DNA from: Natrinema thermotolerans DSM 11552
Lineage (GTDB): Archaea; Halobacteriota; Halobacteria; Halobacteriales; Natrialbaceae
DNA length: 45,565 nt
Assembly: GCA_000337115.1 (NCBI GenBank)
Contig: AOIR01000058.1
Location: 58,231 to 103,795 of the forward strand
Direction of reading: 5' to 3'
Shown here: piece by piece, positions 8,682-17,627 of the stretch
Layout of the letters: every line of letters starts with the position of its first letter
Numbering within the stretch: position 1 is the first letter of the stretch
The notes under the pieces: generated by a model
Databases searched by the model: none
What the model saw: the letters and a program-made list of their open reading frames with translations, nothing else
Told to the model about the DNA's origin: nothing
Made by a program: the position numbers and the translations under genes

Positions 8682-8840
8682 TTGGTCGTACACAGCCGGT
8701 CGGGCCGAAAAACCCTTTCGAGACTCCGCGTTCGACTCCCGCCCGAAACGAGCCGGAAACCCGGATGTTCGTTTCCTCGCGCCGGTTCGTTCCCGAGAGC
8801 TTCGATTAGCTATACCGTTCCCCGAGCGGTATGTCAGCGT

Positions 8841-10466
8841 ATGCACAGGCGGGAGTACGTCACGGCGGTGGGAACCGTGGGAGCGCTCGCGACGCTCGGG
8901 ACCGGGCGGGCACAGCGGGCACTCGAGCGGGGGTGTCCAGTCGACGACGCAACGAGCGTCCGGCCCGGCGACGACGTCGTGTTCGAAGCGGCGGCAACGC
9001 CGGGCGTCGATCCGGCGACGGCCGAGTGGACGGTCGAGGGGCCGGGAGCGGCCGACCTCGCGGGAGCGGCCCCCTTCTGGAGTTACACGTATCGGACGGG
9101 GCATCCGGCGGCTCACGGCCGATTCGAGGAGCCCGGCGTCTACGAGGTGTCGGTGACCGTCGACGGGGCGAGCCTCGCGTGGCAGGTTACCGTCACCGAC
9201 GACGCACCGTCGGCACCGACCGTCGAACTGACCTGCGAACCGGGACCCGACACGACTATCACGCCGAACGAGTCGATCGAGGTCACCGCGACGGCCGCCG
9301 ACGACCACGGCGTTCTCCACTGGCTCGTCTGGCAGGAAGGGCGCAACGCAACCTACCTCGAGCGGGCCGATCTGTCGGGGTCGACGGCGACGGTCACCTA
9401 CGCTACGACCGGGGGCGATGCGATCTGGTTCATCGGCGGCTATCCGATGGCCGCGTGGGCCATCTGTCGCGACGGTCGGACGCGGGCAGCCCAGACCGAC
9501 GGCCCGTCTGTCGAGGCGCTGCGTGACGTCTCGATCACCGGGACGAACACGCCGGTTCACGCCGGCGAGGACCTCGTCGTCGACGCCGAGGTCGCGGTCG
9601 AGGGGCACTCGACCTATCACGGGTTCGTCGAGGCGACCGTCGATCTGATCGTCGGTCACGATCCGACCCACGTCGACAGCGAGACCGTCGAGGTGTTCGC
9701 GGGCGAGTCCGAGCCGGTGTCCCTCGAGTTCACCACTGCGACGGTCCGCAACACCCAGACGTTCCCCGCCCGCGTCGAGACGCGCCACGCCGCAGCCGAG
9801 ACCGACGTCACCGTCATCGGAACCGATGACGCGGCCGAACACGGCCATCTGTCGGTGACCGGCCTCGAGACGAACGCACCGGTCACGGGTGGCGAGTTCC
9901 TCGAGGTGACGGCCACGCTCGCGAACACGGGCGAGGGGCCGGCGAGTCGCGAGGTCGAACTCGTGGTGGGGCACGATCCGACGACCGTCGATAGCCGATC
10001 GGTCGCCGTCGGGGCTGGCGAGACGACGACGGTCACGATGGGCTATGACACCTATCCCGTCGCGAACGACGACGAGTTCCCCGTCCGCGTGCGGACGGGC
10101 GACGACAGTGCTTCGCAGTCGGTCCTCGTCTACGGGCGCGACGGGGGCAACGGCGGCGACGCGGCGCAGTTCGCCGTGTCGATCACCGGAACGAACGCGC
10201 CGGTGTCGGGCGGCGAATTCCTCGCGGTGACCGCGACCGTCGAAAACGTCGGCGGAGCCGCGGGGTCGGGCGACGTCGAACTCGTGGTCGGCCATTCGCC
10301 GGCAGTGGTCGATTCCAGAAGCGTCGGACTCACGCCCGGTGAGACGACGACGGTCCGACTTGGCTACGACACCTACCCCGTCGCGAACGACGATACGTTC
10401 CCGGTGTCGGTCCGATCGACCCACGCGAGCGACACGCGGACGGTAACGGTCTACGGGACTGACTGA
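8841..10466 (+). CDS. Tat-exported protein with three CARDB-like repeats
   Basis: Protein of 541 residues, apparently secreted. The N-terminus MHRREYVTAVGTVGALATLG has a twin-arginine pair and a short hydrophobic stretch. Residues 38-120 resemble a PKD/Ig-like domain (VRPGDDVVFEA...EPGVYEVSVTV) and about 127-215 a second Ig-like domain. Three CARDB-like modules follow at 229-327, 337-431 and 445-538, each opening with a variant of ITGTNAPVSGGEFLAVTATV and carrying VVGHDPTTVDSRSV. Modules 2 and 3 are most alike (both contain GYDTYPVANDD). CARDB modules are adhesion-type beta domains; no catalytic site is visible. The ATG at 8841 follows a TATA-like box near 8811. No glycosyl hydrolase or peptidase domain is attached, so the role is unknown. 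Confidence 0.75.
   Translation: MHRREYVTAVGTVGALATLGTGRAQRALERGCPVDDATSVRPGDDVVFEAAATPGVDPATAEWTVEGPGAADLAGAAPFWSYTYRTGHPAAHGRFEEPGVYEVSVTVDGASLAWQVTVTDDAPSAPTVELTCEPGPDTTITPNESIEVTATAADDHGVLHWLVWQEGRNATYLERADLSGSTATVTYATTGGDAIWFIGGYPMAAWAICRDGRTRAAQTDGPSVEALRDVSITGTNTPVHAGEDLVVDAEVAVEGHSTYHGFVEATVDLIVGHDPTHVDSETVEVFAGESEPVSLEFTTATVRNTQTFPARVETRHAAAETDVTVIGTDDAAEHGHLSVTGLETNAPVTGGEFLEVTATLANTGEGPASREVELVVGHDPTTVDSRSVAVGAGETTTVTMGYDTYPVANDDEFPVRVRTGDDSASQSVLVYGRDGGNGGDAAQFAVSITGTNAPVSGGEFLAVTATVENVGGAAGSGDVELVVGHSPAVVDSRSVGLTPGETTTVRLGYDTYPVANDDTFPVSVRSTHASDTRTVTVYGTD
9525..10454 (+). repeat. Three tandem in-gene CARDB-coding repeats
   Basis: Three direct repeats of about 285-300 bases (9525-9821, 9849-10133, 10173-10454) encode the CARDB modules. 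The last two are closest: both carry a segment encoding GYDTYPVANDD, and their nucleotide sequences are similar as well. This suggests a relatively late duplication. Confidence 0.7.
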
Positions 10467-10638
10467 TGCACGATCGAAACGGAGCGCGATCTCGCCGTCG
10501 CGGTAGCTGAGCGTCTCGAATCGCCGTCGCCGGCCGGGGTCCGCATCGGCCGATAATCCCCGCTACTACTACCCAGTATAATTACCATTCACAACGAAAT
10601 TCCGGTACACCTAAACGACCTGCGGGCGACCCTCGAGT

Positions 10639-10842
10639 ATGTCGAACGCGTCGCAGCTGCGTGACAGCACCCAGATCGTGCTTCCCGCGGAGACCCTCGA
10701 GTCCCTCGAGCCGCAGCTCGACGAGGCGTTCACCGTCACGATCGCGCCGGCCGGCGAAGAGCGCCGTCGGATCATCGGCAGTCCCGTCGAGATCCGAGAT
10801 GTCCACGAGTTTCTCACCCGCCGCGGCATCAGCGTCCGCTGA
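10639..10842 (+). CDS. Small conserved haloarchaeal protein (VNG_1110C-like)
   Basis: A 67-residue protein with the pattern DSTQIVLPAETLESL and RIIGSPVEIRDVHEFLTRRGI, which I recall from a small family widespread in Halobacteria (VNG_1110C-type); no function is known. It looks like a compact alpha/beta protein without membrane segments or cysteines. The ATG at 10639 has a CTAAAC-type box about 26 bases upstream (10611-10616), consistent with a leaderless transcript. It converges with tiaS, leaving only six bases between the stop codons. Confidence 0.65.
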   Translation: MSNASQLRDSTQIVLPAETLESLEPQLDEAFTVTIAPAGEERRRIIGSPVEIRDVHEFLTRRGISVR

Positions 10843-10848
10843 TTCCAC

Positions 10849-12141
10849 TTACCGCTCCGGGTGCGTCGGCGCGTCGAACCCGCCCCGAACCAGCGGTTTC
10901 GCGACGTGGCGACGCGCACACGGCGGCACCTCGTACCAGCCGCGCTCGAGGTCCCGCTCGAGGCGTCGAGTCGCCTTCTCGTCCCGGCTCGTCCCGCAGT
11001 CCCGGCAGCGGTACCCCTGATTCCGGCCGGCGCTTTTCATCCGCCGGTCGCAGTCGGGACAGGTCGGCGTCACCCGCTCGGTGCGGACGAGATCGCGGAC
11101 CGCCAGCTTCTCGAGTTTGAGCGTCCCGTCCGCCACTTCGCCACAGGCCGTGACGCGGTCGCCGACCCGGAGCGCCCGCACCCGATCGCGGAACCGTTTC
11201 GTCGGTTCGAAGGCGGCACAGGTCAGCCGCTCGGTCGCTGCGCTCTCGCCGACCTCGGGCGGCTCGAGGTCGACGAAGACGTGGCCGCCGCGTCGGGTCT
11301 CGGGTTCGCTGGCGACCCGGCCCGGGAGCCGGTAGGCCCGTCCGTCCCGCACTTCGGGGATCGAGCTGTCCCGGAGGTGGACGTCGGTCCCCTGATTGGT
11401 CACGAACAGTTGGCTCGAAGCGGCCGGTTCGGCCTCGATCCGCCGGGCGACCGTCCGGACCGCGTCCGGATCGTCCCCGCGGATCCCGTGCAGGATCGGG
11501 CCCGGCGTATGCGGGACGCAGACGGTCTCGTCCTCGCCGCGATCGACGGTGTCCCAGACAGCGGGATAGCCCCGGTCGGCCGCCGCGAAGACGCTGTCGT
11601 GATCGACGTCGCGGGGCGTTCCCCAGCGATCCGGCTCGCGGTAGGTGATGTACTCGTAGGTCCACTCCTCGAGCGCCGCCCACGCGCCGACGGCGGCCAG
11701 CGCGCCGATCCGGCCCCGGCCGTCCCCGGCATGCCACGACCGATAGCCACAGCCGTCGACGAGCGCTACGGCGTCGTCGATCGCGAGGTGATCGCGGATC
11801 GCAGCCCGCGAGAATCGGCTCACCGCGTCGGCCACGTCGCCAGGGTCGTGATCCGCGACGACCAGCCCGGGATTCGTGCGTTCGTCGGCGGTTTCGGAAA
11901 GCGCCTCGAGGCGGTCGCGGGCGACGGCGAACGCCGTGTCGGGATCGCAGTCGGTGTGGATCGCCAGTGCGGCGTTGCCCCGCGTCTTGTACTCGACGGC
12001 GGGGTTGAGCCGGACGAGGAGGATGCGGGAAAGCGCCGCTCCGTGGTCCCGTTGCAGTCGATCCGCGATCGTCGCGGCGAGGTAGGTCGTACACATCCCG
12101 CGCTCGCGCGAGTCGGTATCGTCGATCCCGACGACGGTCAT
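10849..12141 (-). CDS. tiaS: tRNA(Ile2) 2-agmatinylcytidine synthetase TiaS
   Basis: TiaS attaches agmatine to the wobble cytidine of the archaeal tRNA-Ile that reads AUA codons, using ATP; it is essential in archaea. The 430-residue protein begins with the family signature MTVVGIDDTDSRERGMCTTYL and has a central region with RNPxLV-like NPGLVVAD and NNQGTD-like motifs. An OB-fold part (about 290-350) and a C-terminal zinc ribbon follow, with C-x2-C pairs CPDC and CRDC at about 360-380. The ATG at 12141 starts exactly at the conserved motif. A weak GGTTAC box lies about 27 bases before it. Length is normal. Confidence 0.95.
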   Translation of the reverse strand: MTVVGIDDTDSRERGMCTTYLAATIADRLQRDHGAALSRILLVRLNPAVEYKTRGNAALAIHTDCDPDTAFAVARDRLEALSETADERTNPGLVVADHDPGDVADAVSRFSRAAIRDHLAIDDAVALVDGCGYRSWHAGDGRGRIGALAAVGAWAALEEWTYEYITYREPDRWGTPRDVDHDSVFAAADRGYPAVWDTVDRGEDETVCVPHTPGPILHGIRGDDPDAVRTVARRIEAEPAASSQLFVTNQGTDVHLRDSSIPEVRDGRAYRLPGRVASEPETRRGGHVFVDLEPPEVGESAATERLTCAAFEPTKRFRDRVRALRVGDRVTACGEVADGTLKLEKLAVRDLVRTERVTPTCPDCDRRMKSAGRNQGYRCRDCGTSRDEKATRRLERDLERGWYEVPPCARRHVAKPLVRGGFDAPTHPER

Positions 12142-12283
12142 CGGCGGTCCTTGGCCGGGCAGCGGGTAACCCCTTTCGGGACGGCGTTGTCGTCGGGGAT
12201 CGGCACCGGTCGCGGGTCGAACCAACTATATAAGCATATTCCCGGTACGGGTCCGAATCGCGACACGGCACACGGACATATCG

Positions 12284-12300
12284 GGGAAAACGTCTTATAG
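12284..12300 (+). promoter_or_regulatory. BRE/TATA promoter of the HTH regulator gene
   Basis: A purine-rich BRE-like element (GGGGAAAA, 12283-12290) is followed by CTTATAG (12294-12300), centred 26 bases before the ATG at 12323. This fits leaderless transcription. A further TATATAAG string at 12227-12234 lies between this promoter and the divergent tiaS gene. Confidence 0.6.
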
Positions 12301-12322
12301 GAGGAATCGCTTACAACCCCCT

Positions 12323-13288
12323 ATGTCCCGCTCCGCAATGGTCGGCAACGTGACCGCGATGTTAGAGGACGCGGGATTCGTGGTAAGCGACCGGTGTGCG
12401 ATCCGGCCGAAGAGCTTCGATATCGCCGCGCGCCGCGGCGAGGATCTGCTGTTGGTCAAGATCCTCGCGAACATCGACGCGTTCAACGAGGCGACCGGCC
12501 ACGAGATGCGGCGGCTGGGGACCTACCTCCGTGCGACGCCGCTGGTTATCGGCCTGCGGAGTCGCGACGAGGACCTGAAACCCGATGTCACCTACTTCCG
12601 ACACGGCGTCCCGGTCCTCAGCCCCGACACGGCGTATAACCTCTTTATCGAGGAAGTACCGCCGCTGATCTACGCCGCTCCGGGCGGCCTCTACGTCAAC
12701 ATCGACGGTGACCTGTTGGCCGACGAACGCGAGGACCGCGACTGGAGTCTGGGCCAACTCGCCAGCGAACTCGGCGTCTCCCGACGGACCGTCTCGAAGT
12801 ACGAGGACGGCATGAACGCCTCCGTCGAGGTCGCGCTGGAACTCCAGGACCTCTTCGACGCGCCGCTGACCAGCCCCGTCGACGTCCTCGAGGGGGCCGA
12901 CGACGTCCACGAGAGCGAGGCGACCCCGGACGACCCCGAGGCGGACCCGGACGACGAACGGGTCGTCGCCGTCTTCACCCGGGCCGGCTACAGCGTCCAT
13001 CCGACGGCCCGCTCGCCGTTTACCGCAGTCAGCGAGGACGAAGACGACAGCGACGTCGTGCTGACCGGCCACTCCGAGTTCACCAAGGCCGCGGAGAAAC
13101 GCGCTCGGATCATGAGTTCGATCGGTCGCGTGACCCGCACCCGCTCGGTCTACGTCGTCGACCGGGCGAAACAGGACAACGTCGACGGCACCGCCCTGGT
13201 CGAACGCGACGAACTCGACGACCTCCGGAACGCCGACGAACTCCGCGATGTCATCCGGGAACGTGCCGACTACGAGGAAGCGGCCTGA
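12323..13288 (+). CDS. Conserved archaeal HTH-type transcriptional regulator
   Basis: Protein of 321 residues in the archaeal family named 'putative HTH-type transcriptional regulatory protein'. The first about 125 residues form a conserved alpha/beta domain ([16 protein letters not shown]-like start, [27 protein letters not shown]). A Cro/C1-type helix-turn-helix follows at about 139-162 ([21 protein letters not shown]), and a C-terminal domain after an acidic linker (about 190-215). The family is near-universal in Halobacteria and methanogens; its regulon is not known to me. Start at ATG 12323, with a well-placed promoter. Confidence 0.88.
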   Translation: MSRSAMVGNVTAMLEDAGFVVSDRCAIRPKSFDIAARRGEDLLLVKILANIDAFNEATGHEMRRLGTYLRATPLVIGLRSRDEDLKPDVTYFRHGVPVLSPDTAYNLFIEEVPPLIYAAPGGLYVNIDGDLLADEREDRDWSLGQLASELGVSRRTVSKYEDGMNASVEVALELQDLFDAPLTSPVDVLEGADDVHESEATPDDPEADPDDERVVAVFTRAGYSVHPTARSPFTAVSEDEDDSDVVLTGHSEFTKAAEKRARIMSSIGRVTRTRSVYVVDRAKQDNVDGTALVERDELDDLRNADELRDVIRERADYEEAA

Positions 13289-13330
13289 TCGGCCGCCGTC
13301 TTGGAGCCACTTCCGAACGCGGACACCCTG

Positions 13331-13540
13331 ATGACACTCGATACTCACGTCGATCTCGTCAGTGAATACCGCGCCCTCTCCGTGGCGGTCCTCGCCGTCC
13401 TCGGACTCGTGTTCAACCTCGGCACGACCGTAACGACGGCTGGCGACGTGGTTGTGTTTCTCACAGTCTCTGCCGTCGTCGGCTACCCTCTGTTTACGGT
13501 ATTCAGTCTGCTCTCGAGTCGATTCTGGCAGGACGAATAA
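13331..13540 (+). CDS. Small two-helix membrane protein, unknown
   Basis: A 69-residue protein with two hydrophobic segments (about 18-37 and 42-60) and short charged ends (MTLDTHVDLVSEYR, SSRFWQDE). I do not recognise the family. The ATG at 13331 is taken rather than an upstream in-frame start because it begins a cleaner N-terminus, 42 bases after the preceding stop. It may be read through from the upstream regulator gene. It converges with the glutaredoxin gene. Confidence 0.55.
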   Translation: MTLDTHVDLVSEYRALSVAVLAVLGLVFNLGTTVTTAGDVVVFLTVSAVVGYPLFTVFSLLSSRFWQDE

Positions 13541-13608
13541 GCCGTGTAGCCGGCGGTAACACGACTGCTATGTGCTCGATCCCATGAGAACAGTTGCTCG
13601 AGTCGGGG

Positions 13609-13866
13609 TCAGGCCGCGCCGCTGCCGTAGGTCTCTTCGAGGTACTCGACGATGTCGTCGCTCTCCGACATCCCGTCGATCCCGTTGGCCTCATCAACGA
13701 TGACCGGCACGCCGGTCTGGCCGCTGACCTCCTGGACCTCCGTTCGATCGTCGTGGGAACGGGGCACTTCGATGGTGTCGTACTCGATCTCGAGTTCGTC
13801 GAGTTTCGAGCGGACCTTCGCGCAGTACGGACAGCCGGGGAGTTCGTACATCGTGATGTCTGCCAT
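13609..13866 (-). CDS. Glutaredoxin-like thiol oxidoreductase
   Basis: An 85-residue thioredoxin-fold protein with the active site C12-P-Y-C15 in the glutaredoxin context MYELPGCPYCAKVRSKLDEL, the cis-proline motif TGVPVIVDE, and a GMSESDDIVEYLEETYG end. It reduces disulfides or mixed disulfides. Haloarchaea lack glutathione, so the reductant is more likely gamma-glutamylcysteine or a thioredoxin-type system. Start at ATG 13866. Single gene, convergent with the small membrane protein. Confidence 0.9.
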   Translation of the reverse strand: MADITMYELPGCPYCAKVRSKLDELEIEYDTIEVPRSHDDRTEVQEVSGQTGVPVIVDEANGIDGMSESDDIVEYLEETYGSGAA

Positions 13867-13976
13867 GGTCGACTAGTGGCCCGGAGGCCGTATCAGCCCA
13901 CCGGTCGACCGAGCGGTTGCCGGAACCCGGACTGCATGGAACGACCGGTTGACGGGGCGAAAACGGACGGGGACGA

Positions 13977-15413
13977 TCAGAACGAGAGCATCTCGGCGTC
14001 GACGGCGAAGTAGACGGCGAAGTAGGCGACGAAGGCGATCGCGAGTACCCACTGCCCGGTCGAGACGTCGTCGGCCTCGCCCATCGCGCCTTTGACGAGC
14101 GGGTAGCTCATGATCCCGGCAGCGAGCCCGTTCGAGATCGACGCGGTCATGGGCATGACCGTGATCGTCAGTCCACCCGAGATCGCCCACGCGGGATGTT
14201 GCCAGTCGATGTCGGTGACGCCTTGCAGCATGATGATCCCGACGACGACCAGCGCCAGATAGGAGGCGTACTGTGGGATCGCGCTGATCAGCGGCACGAG
14301 CAGCAGCGACAGGAAAAACAGGGCCCCAACCACGAGCGCGGTGAAGCCGGTCCGGCCACCCTCCTCAACGCCGGTCGAGGACTCGATGTAGGTCGTCACC
14401 GTCGAGGTCCCGATCATCGCACCGACCGTGGTCCCGATCGCGTCGGCCATCAGCGGGCGCTCGATCTGGGGAAGGTCGCCGTTCTCGTCGAGGAAGCCGC
14501 CGATCTGGGAGACGCCGATGAGCGTCCCGGCCGTGTCGAAGAAGTCGACGAAGAAGAACGTAAACACGACGATCACGAAGACGAGCGGATCGTCGGAGAT
14601 CATGCCGAGGCCGTCGATGAAGCCGGCGACCAGCGGCGTGAAGTCGTACTGGACGTTCGCGATCAGGCTCACCAGCCCCTCGTTCGTCATTCGTTCGTAA
14701 CTCCCGGGCGGCGTCAGCGTCCCCGGCGAGACGACGTCGAGGGCCGTCAGTAGCCAGCCGGCGACGGCCGTGGCGATGATCCCGATGACGATCGACCCTC
14801 TGATACCGCGAGCGTGTAAGACGAGCATCAGCGCGAGCCCGGCGACCGACAGTGCCGCGACGGCGCTGGTTGCGACGTTCCCCAACGAAACGAGCGTGTC
14901 CGGGTTGTCGACGACGAGTTGCATCTCCTGCAGGCCGAGAAAGAGCAGGTAGACGCCGATCCCGGCCCCGACGGCGAACTTGACCGGTTCGGGGAACAGC
15001 TCGATGATATAGCGGCGCGCGCCGACCGCGGTCAGGAGGATGAAGACGATCCCCTCGACGAAGACGGCCGCGAGCGCGACCTGCCACGGGACGCCGAGCC
15101 CGAGGACGACCGTGTACGCGAAGAAGGCATTCAGTCCCATTCCGGGCGCGAGGCCGAACGGCCGGTTCGCCCAGAACGCCATCACTAGCATGGCGACCAC
15201 CGACGAAAGGATCGTCGCGACGGTGATCATCTGCGTGACTTCACCCGTATTGTAGCCCTCGAGCGAGATCGCCTCGCCGAGGATGACCGGGTTGACGACG
15301 ATGATGTACGACATCGCCAGGAACGTCGTCAGCCCCGCGATCGATTCCGTCTCGAGGTCGGTCTCGTGGTCGCCGAATCGGAAGTACGCTGCGAGCGAGT
15401 CGAGTGCCCCCAT
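13977..15413 (-). CDS. NCS2-family purine permease, AzgA type
   Basis: Membrane transporter of 478 residues with about 13 helices. It carries the AzgA/PbuG-type signatures AMSYIIVVNPVILGEA, GMGLNAFFAY and DFFDTAGTLIGVSQIGG, and the ESSTGVEEGGRTG loop. Relatives import adenine, guanine or hypoxanthine by proton symport. The ATG at 15413 starts MGALDSLAAYFRFGDH; the frame stays open further upstream but without conserved sequence. A TTAACTAA box (15442-15449) lies about 32 bases upstream. Length is normal for the family. Confidence 0.92.
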   Translation of the reverse strand: MGALDSLAAYFRFGDHETDLETESIAGLTTFLAMSYIIVVNPVILGEAISLEGYNTGEVTQMITVATILSSVVAMLVMAFWANRPFGLAPGMGLNAFFAYTVVLGLGVPWQVALAAVFVEGIVFILLTAVGARRYIIELFPEPVKFAVGAGIGVYLLFLGLQEMQLVVDNPDTLVSLGNVATSAVAALSVAGLALMLVLHARGIRGSIVIGIIATAVAGWLLTALDVVSPGTLTPPGSYERMTNEGLVSLIANVQYDFTPLVAGFIDGLGMISDDPLVFVIVVFTFFFVDFFDTAGTLIGVSQIGGFLDENGDLPQIERPLMADAIGTTVGAMIGTSTVTTYIESSTGVEEGGRTGFTALVVGALFFLSLLLVPLISAIPQYASYLALVVVGIIMLQGVTDIDWQHPAWAISGGLTITVMPMTASISNGLAAGIMSYPLVKGAMGEADDVSTGQWVLAIAFVAYFAVYFAVDAEMLSF

Positions 15414-15605
15414 ATTGGATGCTCGAGCATAACAACAGGGGTTAGTTAAGCGTTCTTGTCCGGATCGACGCGGAATGTGACCACGTTCGTGCATAGTCGC
15501 TCGAACCCGCCGGCCCACGGCCGCCGCGAGCGCCGCGGCACCGCACCGTCTTGGGCAGCGATGTCGGACGAACGTATTTCACCCCGGAGCGTGTATCCCG
15601 TTCAC

Positions 15606-16268
15606 ATGAGGTTTGTCATTGTGGGGTACGGCCGAGTCGGCTCCCGGACCGCGCGCATCCTCGCGGAGGAAGGCCACGACGTCGTCGTCGTCGACAACGA
15701 CATGGACCGGATCGAGCGCGCCAGCGACGACGGGCTCGAGACGGTCCACGGCGACGGTGCCGACGAGGACGTCCTCGTCGACGCCGATATCGGGACCGCC
15801 GACGCGATCGGTGCGTTCACGCCCGATCTCAACGCCAACTTCGCGGCCTGTATGGTCGGGACCCACCACGGCTGTCGGACAATCCTGCGGATCGACGAGG
15901 ACTACCGCGAGGACATCTACGAGAAGTACGCCGAGGAGGTCGACGAGATCATCTACCCCGAGCGGCTGGGTGCGGCGGGTGCGAAGACGGCGCTTTTGGG
16001 AGGCGACTTCAACGTCGTCGCCGACCTCGCGGCGAACCTCCAACTGACCGTTCTCGAGATCCGAGAGGGATCGCCCGCGGTCGGCAAGCGAATGAGCGAA
16101 CTCGATCTGCCCGAGTCCGCGCGGATCTACGCCCATGGGCGCGCCCGCGAATCGCTGACCATCCCGTTGCCCGGGACGGAACTCGCGGTCGGCGACGAGG
16201 TTGCGGTCATCACCGAGACCGACCACGCGGCCGACGTTCGGTCATCGCTGTTGCCAGCCGGTGCCTGA
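15606..16268 (+). CDS. trkA: TrkA-type RCK/NAD-binding K+ uptake regulator
   Basis: A 220-residue cytoplasmic protein with an N-terminal Rossmann domain (TrkA-N; G7-Y-G-R-V-G12, acidic residue VVDND after strand 2) and a C-terminal RCK domain (about 137-217, AVGKRMSELDLPESARIYAHGR). Such subunits gate Trk/Ktr potassium channels in response to nucleotides. It is a single-unit form, about half the size of bacterial TrkA. No TrkH channel gene is adjacent, so its partner lies elsewhere. The ATG at 15606 follows a CGTATTTC box about 29 bases upstream. Confidence 0.88.
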   Translation: MRFVIVGYGRVGSRTARILAEEGHDVVVVDNDMDRIERASDDGLETVHGDGADEDVLVDADIGTADAIGAFTPDLNANFAACMVGTHHGCRTILRIDEDYREDIYEKYAEEVDEIIYPERLGAAGAKTALLGGDFNVVADLAANLQLTVLEIREGSPAVGKRMSELDLPESARIYAHGRARESLTIPLPGTELAVGDEVAVITETDHAADVRSSLLPAGA

Positions 16269-16400
16269 ACCTCGCGGTAGCGATCGGATCGAAAGGGGGG
16301 AGAGGAACGGTAGCAGGCGCGCGGACGGACGGATGGGGGAGGGGTGGGGAGGCCGTCAGCGCGCCTGTTCGTTCCGACGGTTTCGAACCCAATAAAACTG

Positions 16401-16420
16401 CGTCAGACGATCGACTGACG
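16401..16420. terminator. Small hairpin between convergent genes
   Basis: CGTCAG (16401-16406) and CTGACG (16415-16420) form a 6-bp stem with an 8-base loop, four bases before the stop of the minus-strand methyltransferase and 130 bases after the plus-strand trkA. A second, wider inverted repeat (AGGCGCGC/GCGCGCCT) lies upstream around 16315-16365. A bidirectional terminator is possible but the stem is weak. Confidence 0.35.
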
Positions 16421-16424
16421 ACGG

Positions 16425-17516
16425 TCAGTTGGCGTCCGAATCGTCGGCGGGTCGGAAGACGAGGACGTTCTGGTGGACCATCGACGGGACGAACGAGAAC
16501 GGGTAGCCGTAGACGTGGAGGTCCTTCGTCGGATCGTACCAGATCAGGGTCGCCGCCAGCGTCAGCGGTGCGGCCGCTTCGATCGCCTGCGCGAGTTCGG
16601 CGGAGAGGAACTCGTAGGACTGGTCGCGGTACATGTCGCCGATGAAGACGACGACGTGGCCGTCCGGTGCGACCGCGTCAGTAAAGCGGTCGAACTTCGT
16701 GGCCATCTCGTCGAGCCAGTCGGCTTTCGTCTCCCACTCGCCGTCCGTCGACCCCTCTCGGCGGGACTGGGCGCCCGGCTCGTCGTCGCTCTCGTCGTCC
16801 ACACCGTCGGCGTCCCGACCGTCGAACGAACCCAGACTGCTCTCGCGGGTCCGGCGCTCGTTGCGCGTCTGCTCGAGTTCGTCCATGTGCCAGTAGGGGA
16901 CGTCGGTCAACAGGAGGTCGACCGAGTCGTCGGGGACCTCCTCGATCAGGTCCGCACAGTCGCCGTGGCGCATGTCCTGCTCGGCCAGCGGCGGGTCGCC
17001 GCGCTCGCGTCGCTCCTCGTTCTCCCGGACGAGGGCCGTCTCGTAGATTTCGACCCATCGGCGCGTGCGCTCGAAGCCGATGGCCTCCCGCAGGCCGGTC
17101 CCCTCGTGTTCGCAGACGCTTGCGCCCAATAAGGTGCCGCCGACGCCGGCGAAGGGATCGAGGACAGTGTCGCCGGCCTTGCTGAACCGGCCGATCAACT
17201 CCGCACAGAGCCGCGGGGGCTTCTGGCCGCCGTGTTCCCTCCGCAAGTCGTGCTGGAGGGCCGGCGGATAGCCCTCGGCGATCACCGACTTGGTGGCGTA
17301 CTTCCACTCTTTGCCGGTGAGGTCGTTGACCCGGTTGCGCTCGTCGTAGATCCCGCGGCCCTCGAGGTAGGTCTGGTGATCGGCCAACTCGTCGGTATCG
17401 ATCACCTCGCCGTCCTCGACGGGCAGTGACTCCTCGCGTGCGCGCTCGGCGTCGAACCCGCCGTCGTCGTCAGTGAACAGCCGGCTCTGGCGGTGCCGGC
17501 CCCCGTCGTCTGCCAT
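16425..17516 (-). CDS. Orphan DNA methyltransferase (N4/N6 amino-MTase)
   Basis: Protein of 363 residues with amino-methyltransferase motifs: motif I TVLDPFAGVGGTLL (117-130) and, after it, motif IV LLLTDVPYWH (201-210). The end carries HQNVLVFR, typical of N4-cytosine/N6-adenine DNA methylases. Motif I precedes motif IV, unlike the beta-class order. A very acidic insert (about 225-250, containing DADGVDDESDDEPG) follows motif IV. No restriction endonuclease gene is adjacent, so it is an orphan. A role in CTAG modification, as assigned to conserved orphan methylases in this lineage, is possible but unproven here. The ATG at 17516 is chosen over an alternative five codons upstream. Confidence 0.8.
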   Translation of the reverse strand: MADDGGRHRQSRLFTDDDGGFDAERAREESLPVEDGEVIDTDELADHQTYLEGRGIYDERNRVNDLTGKEWKYATKSVIAEGYPPALQHDLRREHGGQKPPRLCAELIGRFSKAGDTVLDPFAGVGGTLLGASVCEHEGTGLREAIGFERTRRWVEIYETALVRENEERRERGDPPLAEQDMRHGDCADLIEEVPDDSVDLLLTDVPYWHMDELEQTRNERRTRESSLGSFDGRDADGVDDESDDEPGAQSRREGSTDGEWETKADWLDEMATKFDRFTDAVAPDGHVVVFIGDMYRDQSYEFLSAELAQAIEAAAPLTLAATLIWYDPTKDLHVYGYPFSFVPSMVHQNVLVFRPADDSDAN

Positions 17517-17627
17517 ACCTCGAGTGGTCACGCGACCCGTTTAAATACTCCTTTCGCGATCCGCCCGCTCGAGCGTCCCGGTCGTCCCTGCCGTTTTTGC
17601 TTGCCCCCTCCAAAGGCGTCCGATACG

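Noticed and set aside
8682-10424. Very long minus-strand open frame continuing upstream of the DRG GTPase gene
   Set aside because: It lies opposite the CARDB-repeat gene and is Arg/Asp/Gly-rich without any domain. High GC keeps antisense frames open. The GTPase starts at its conserved ATG at 8681.
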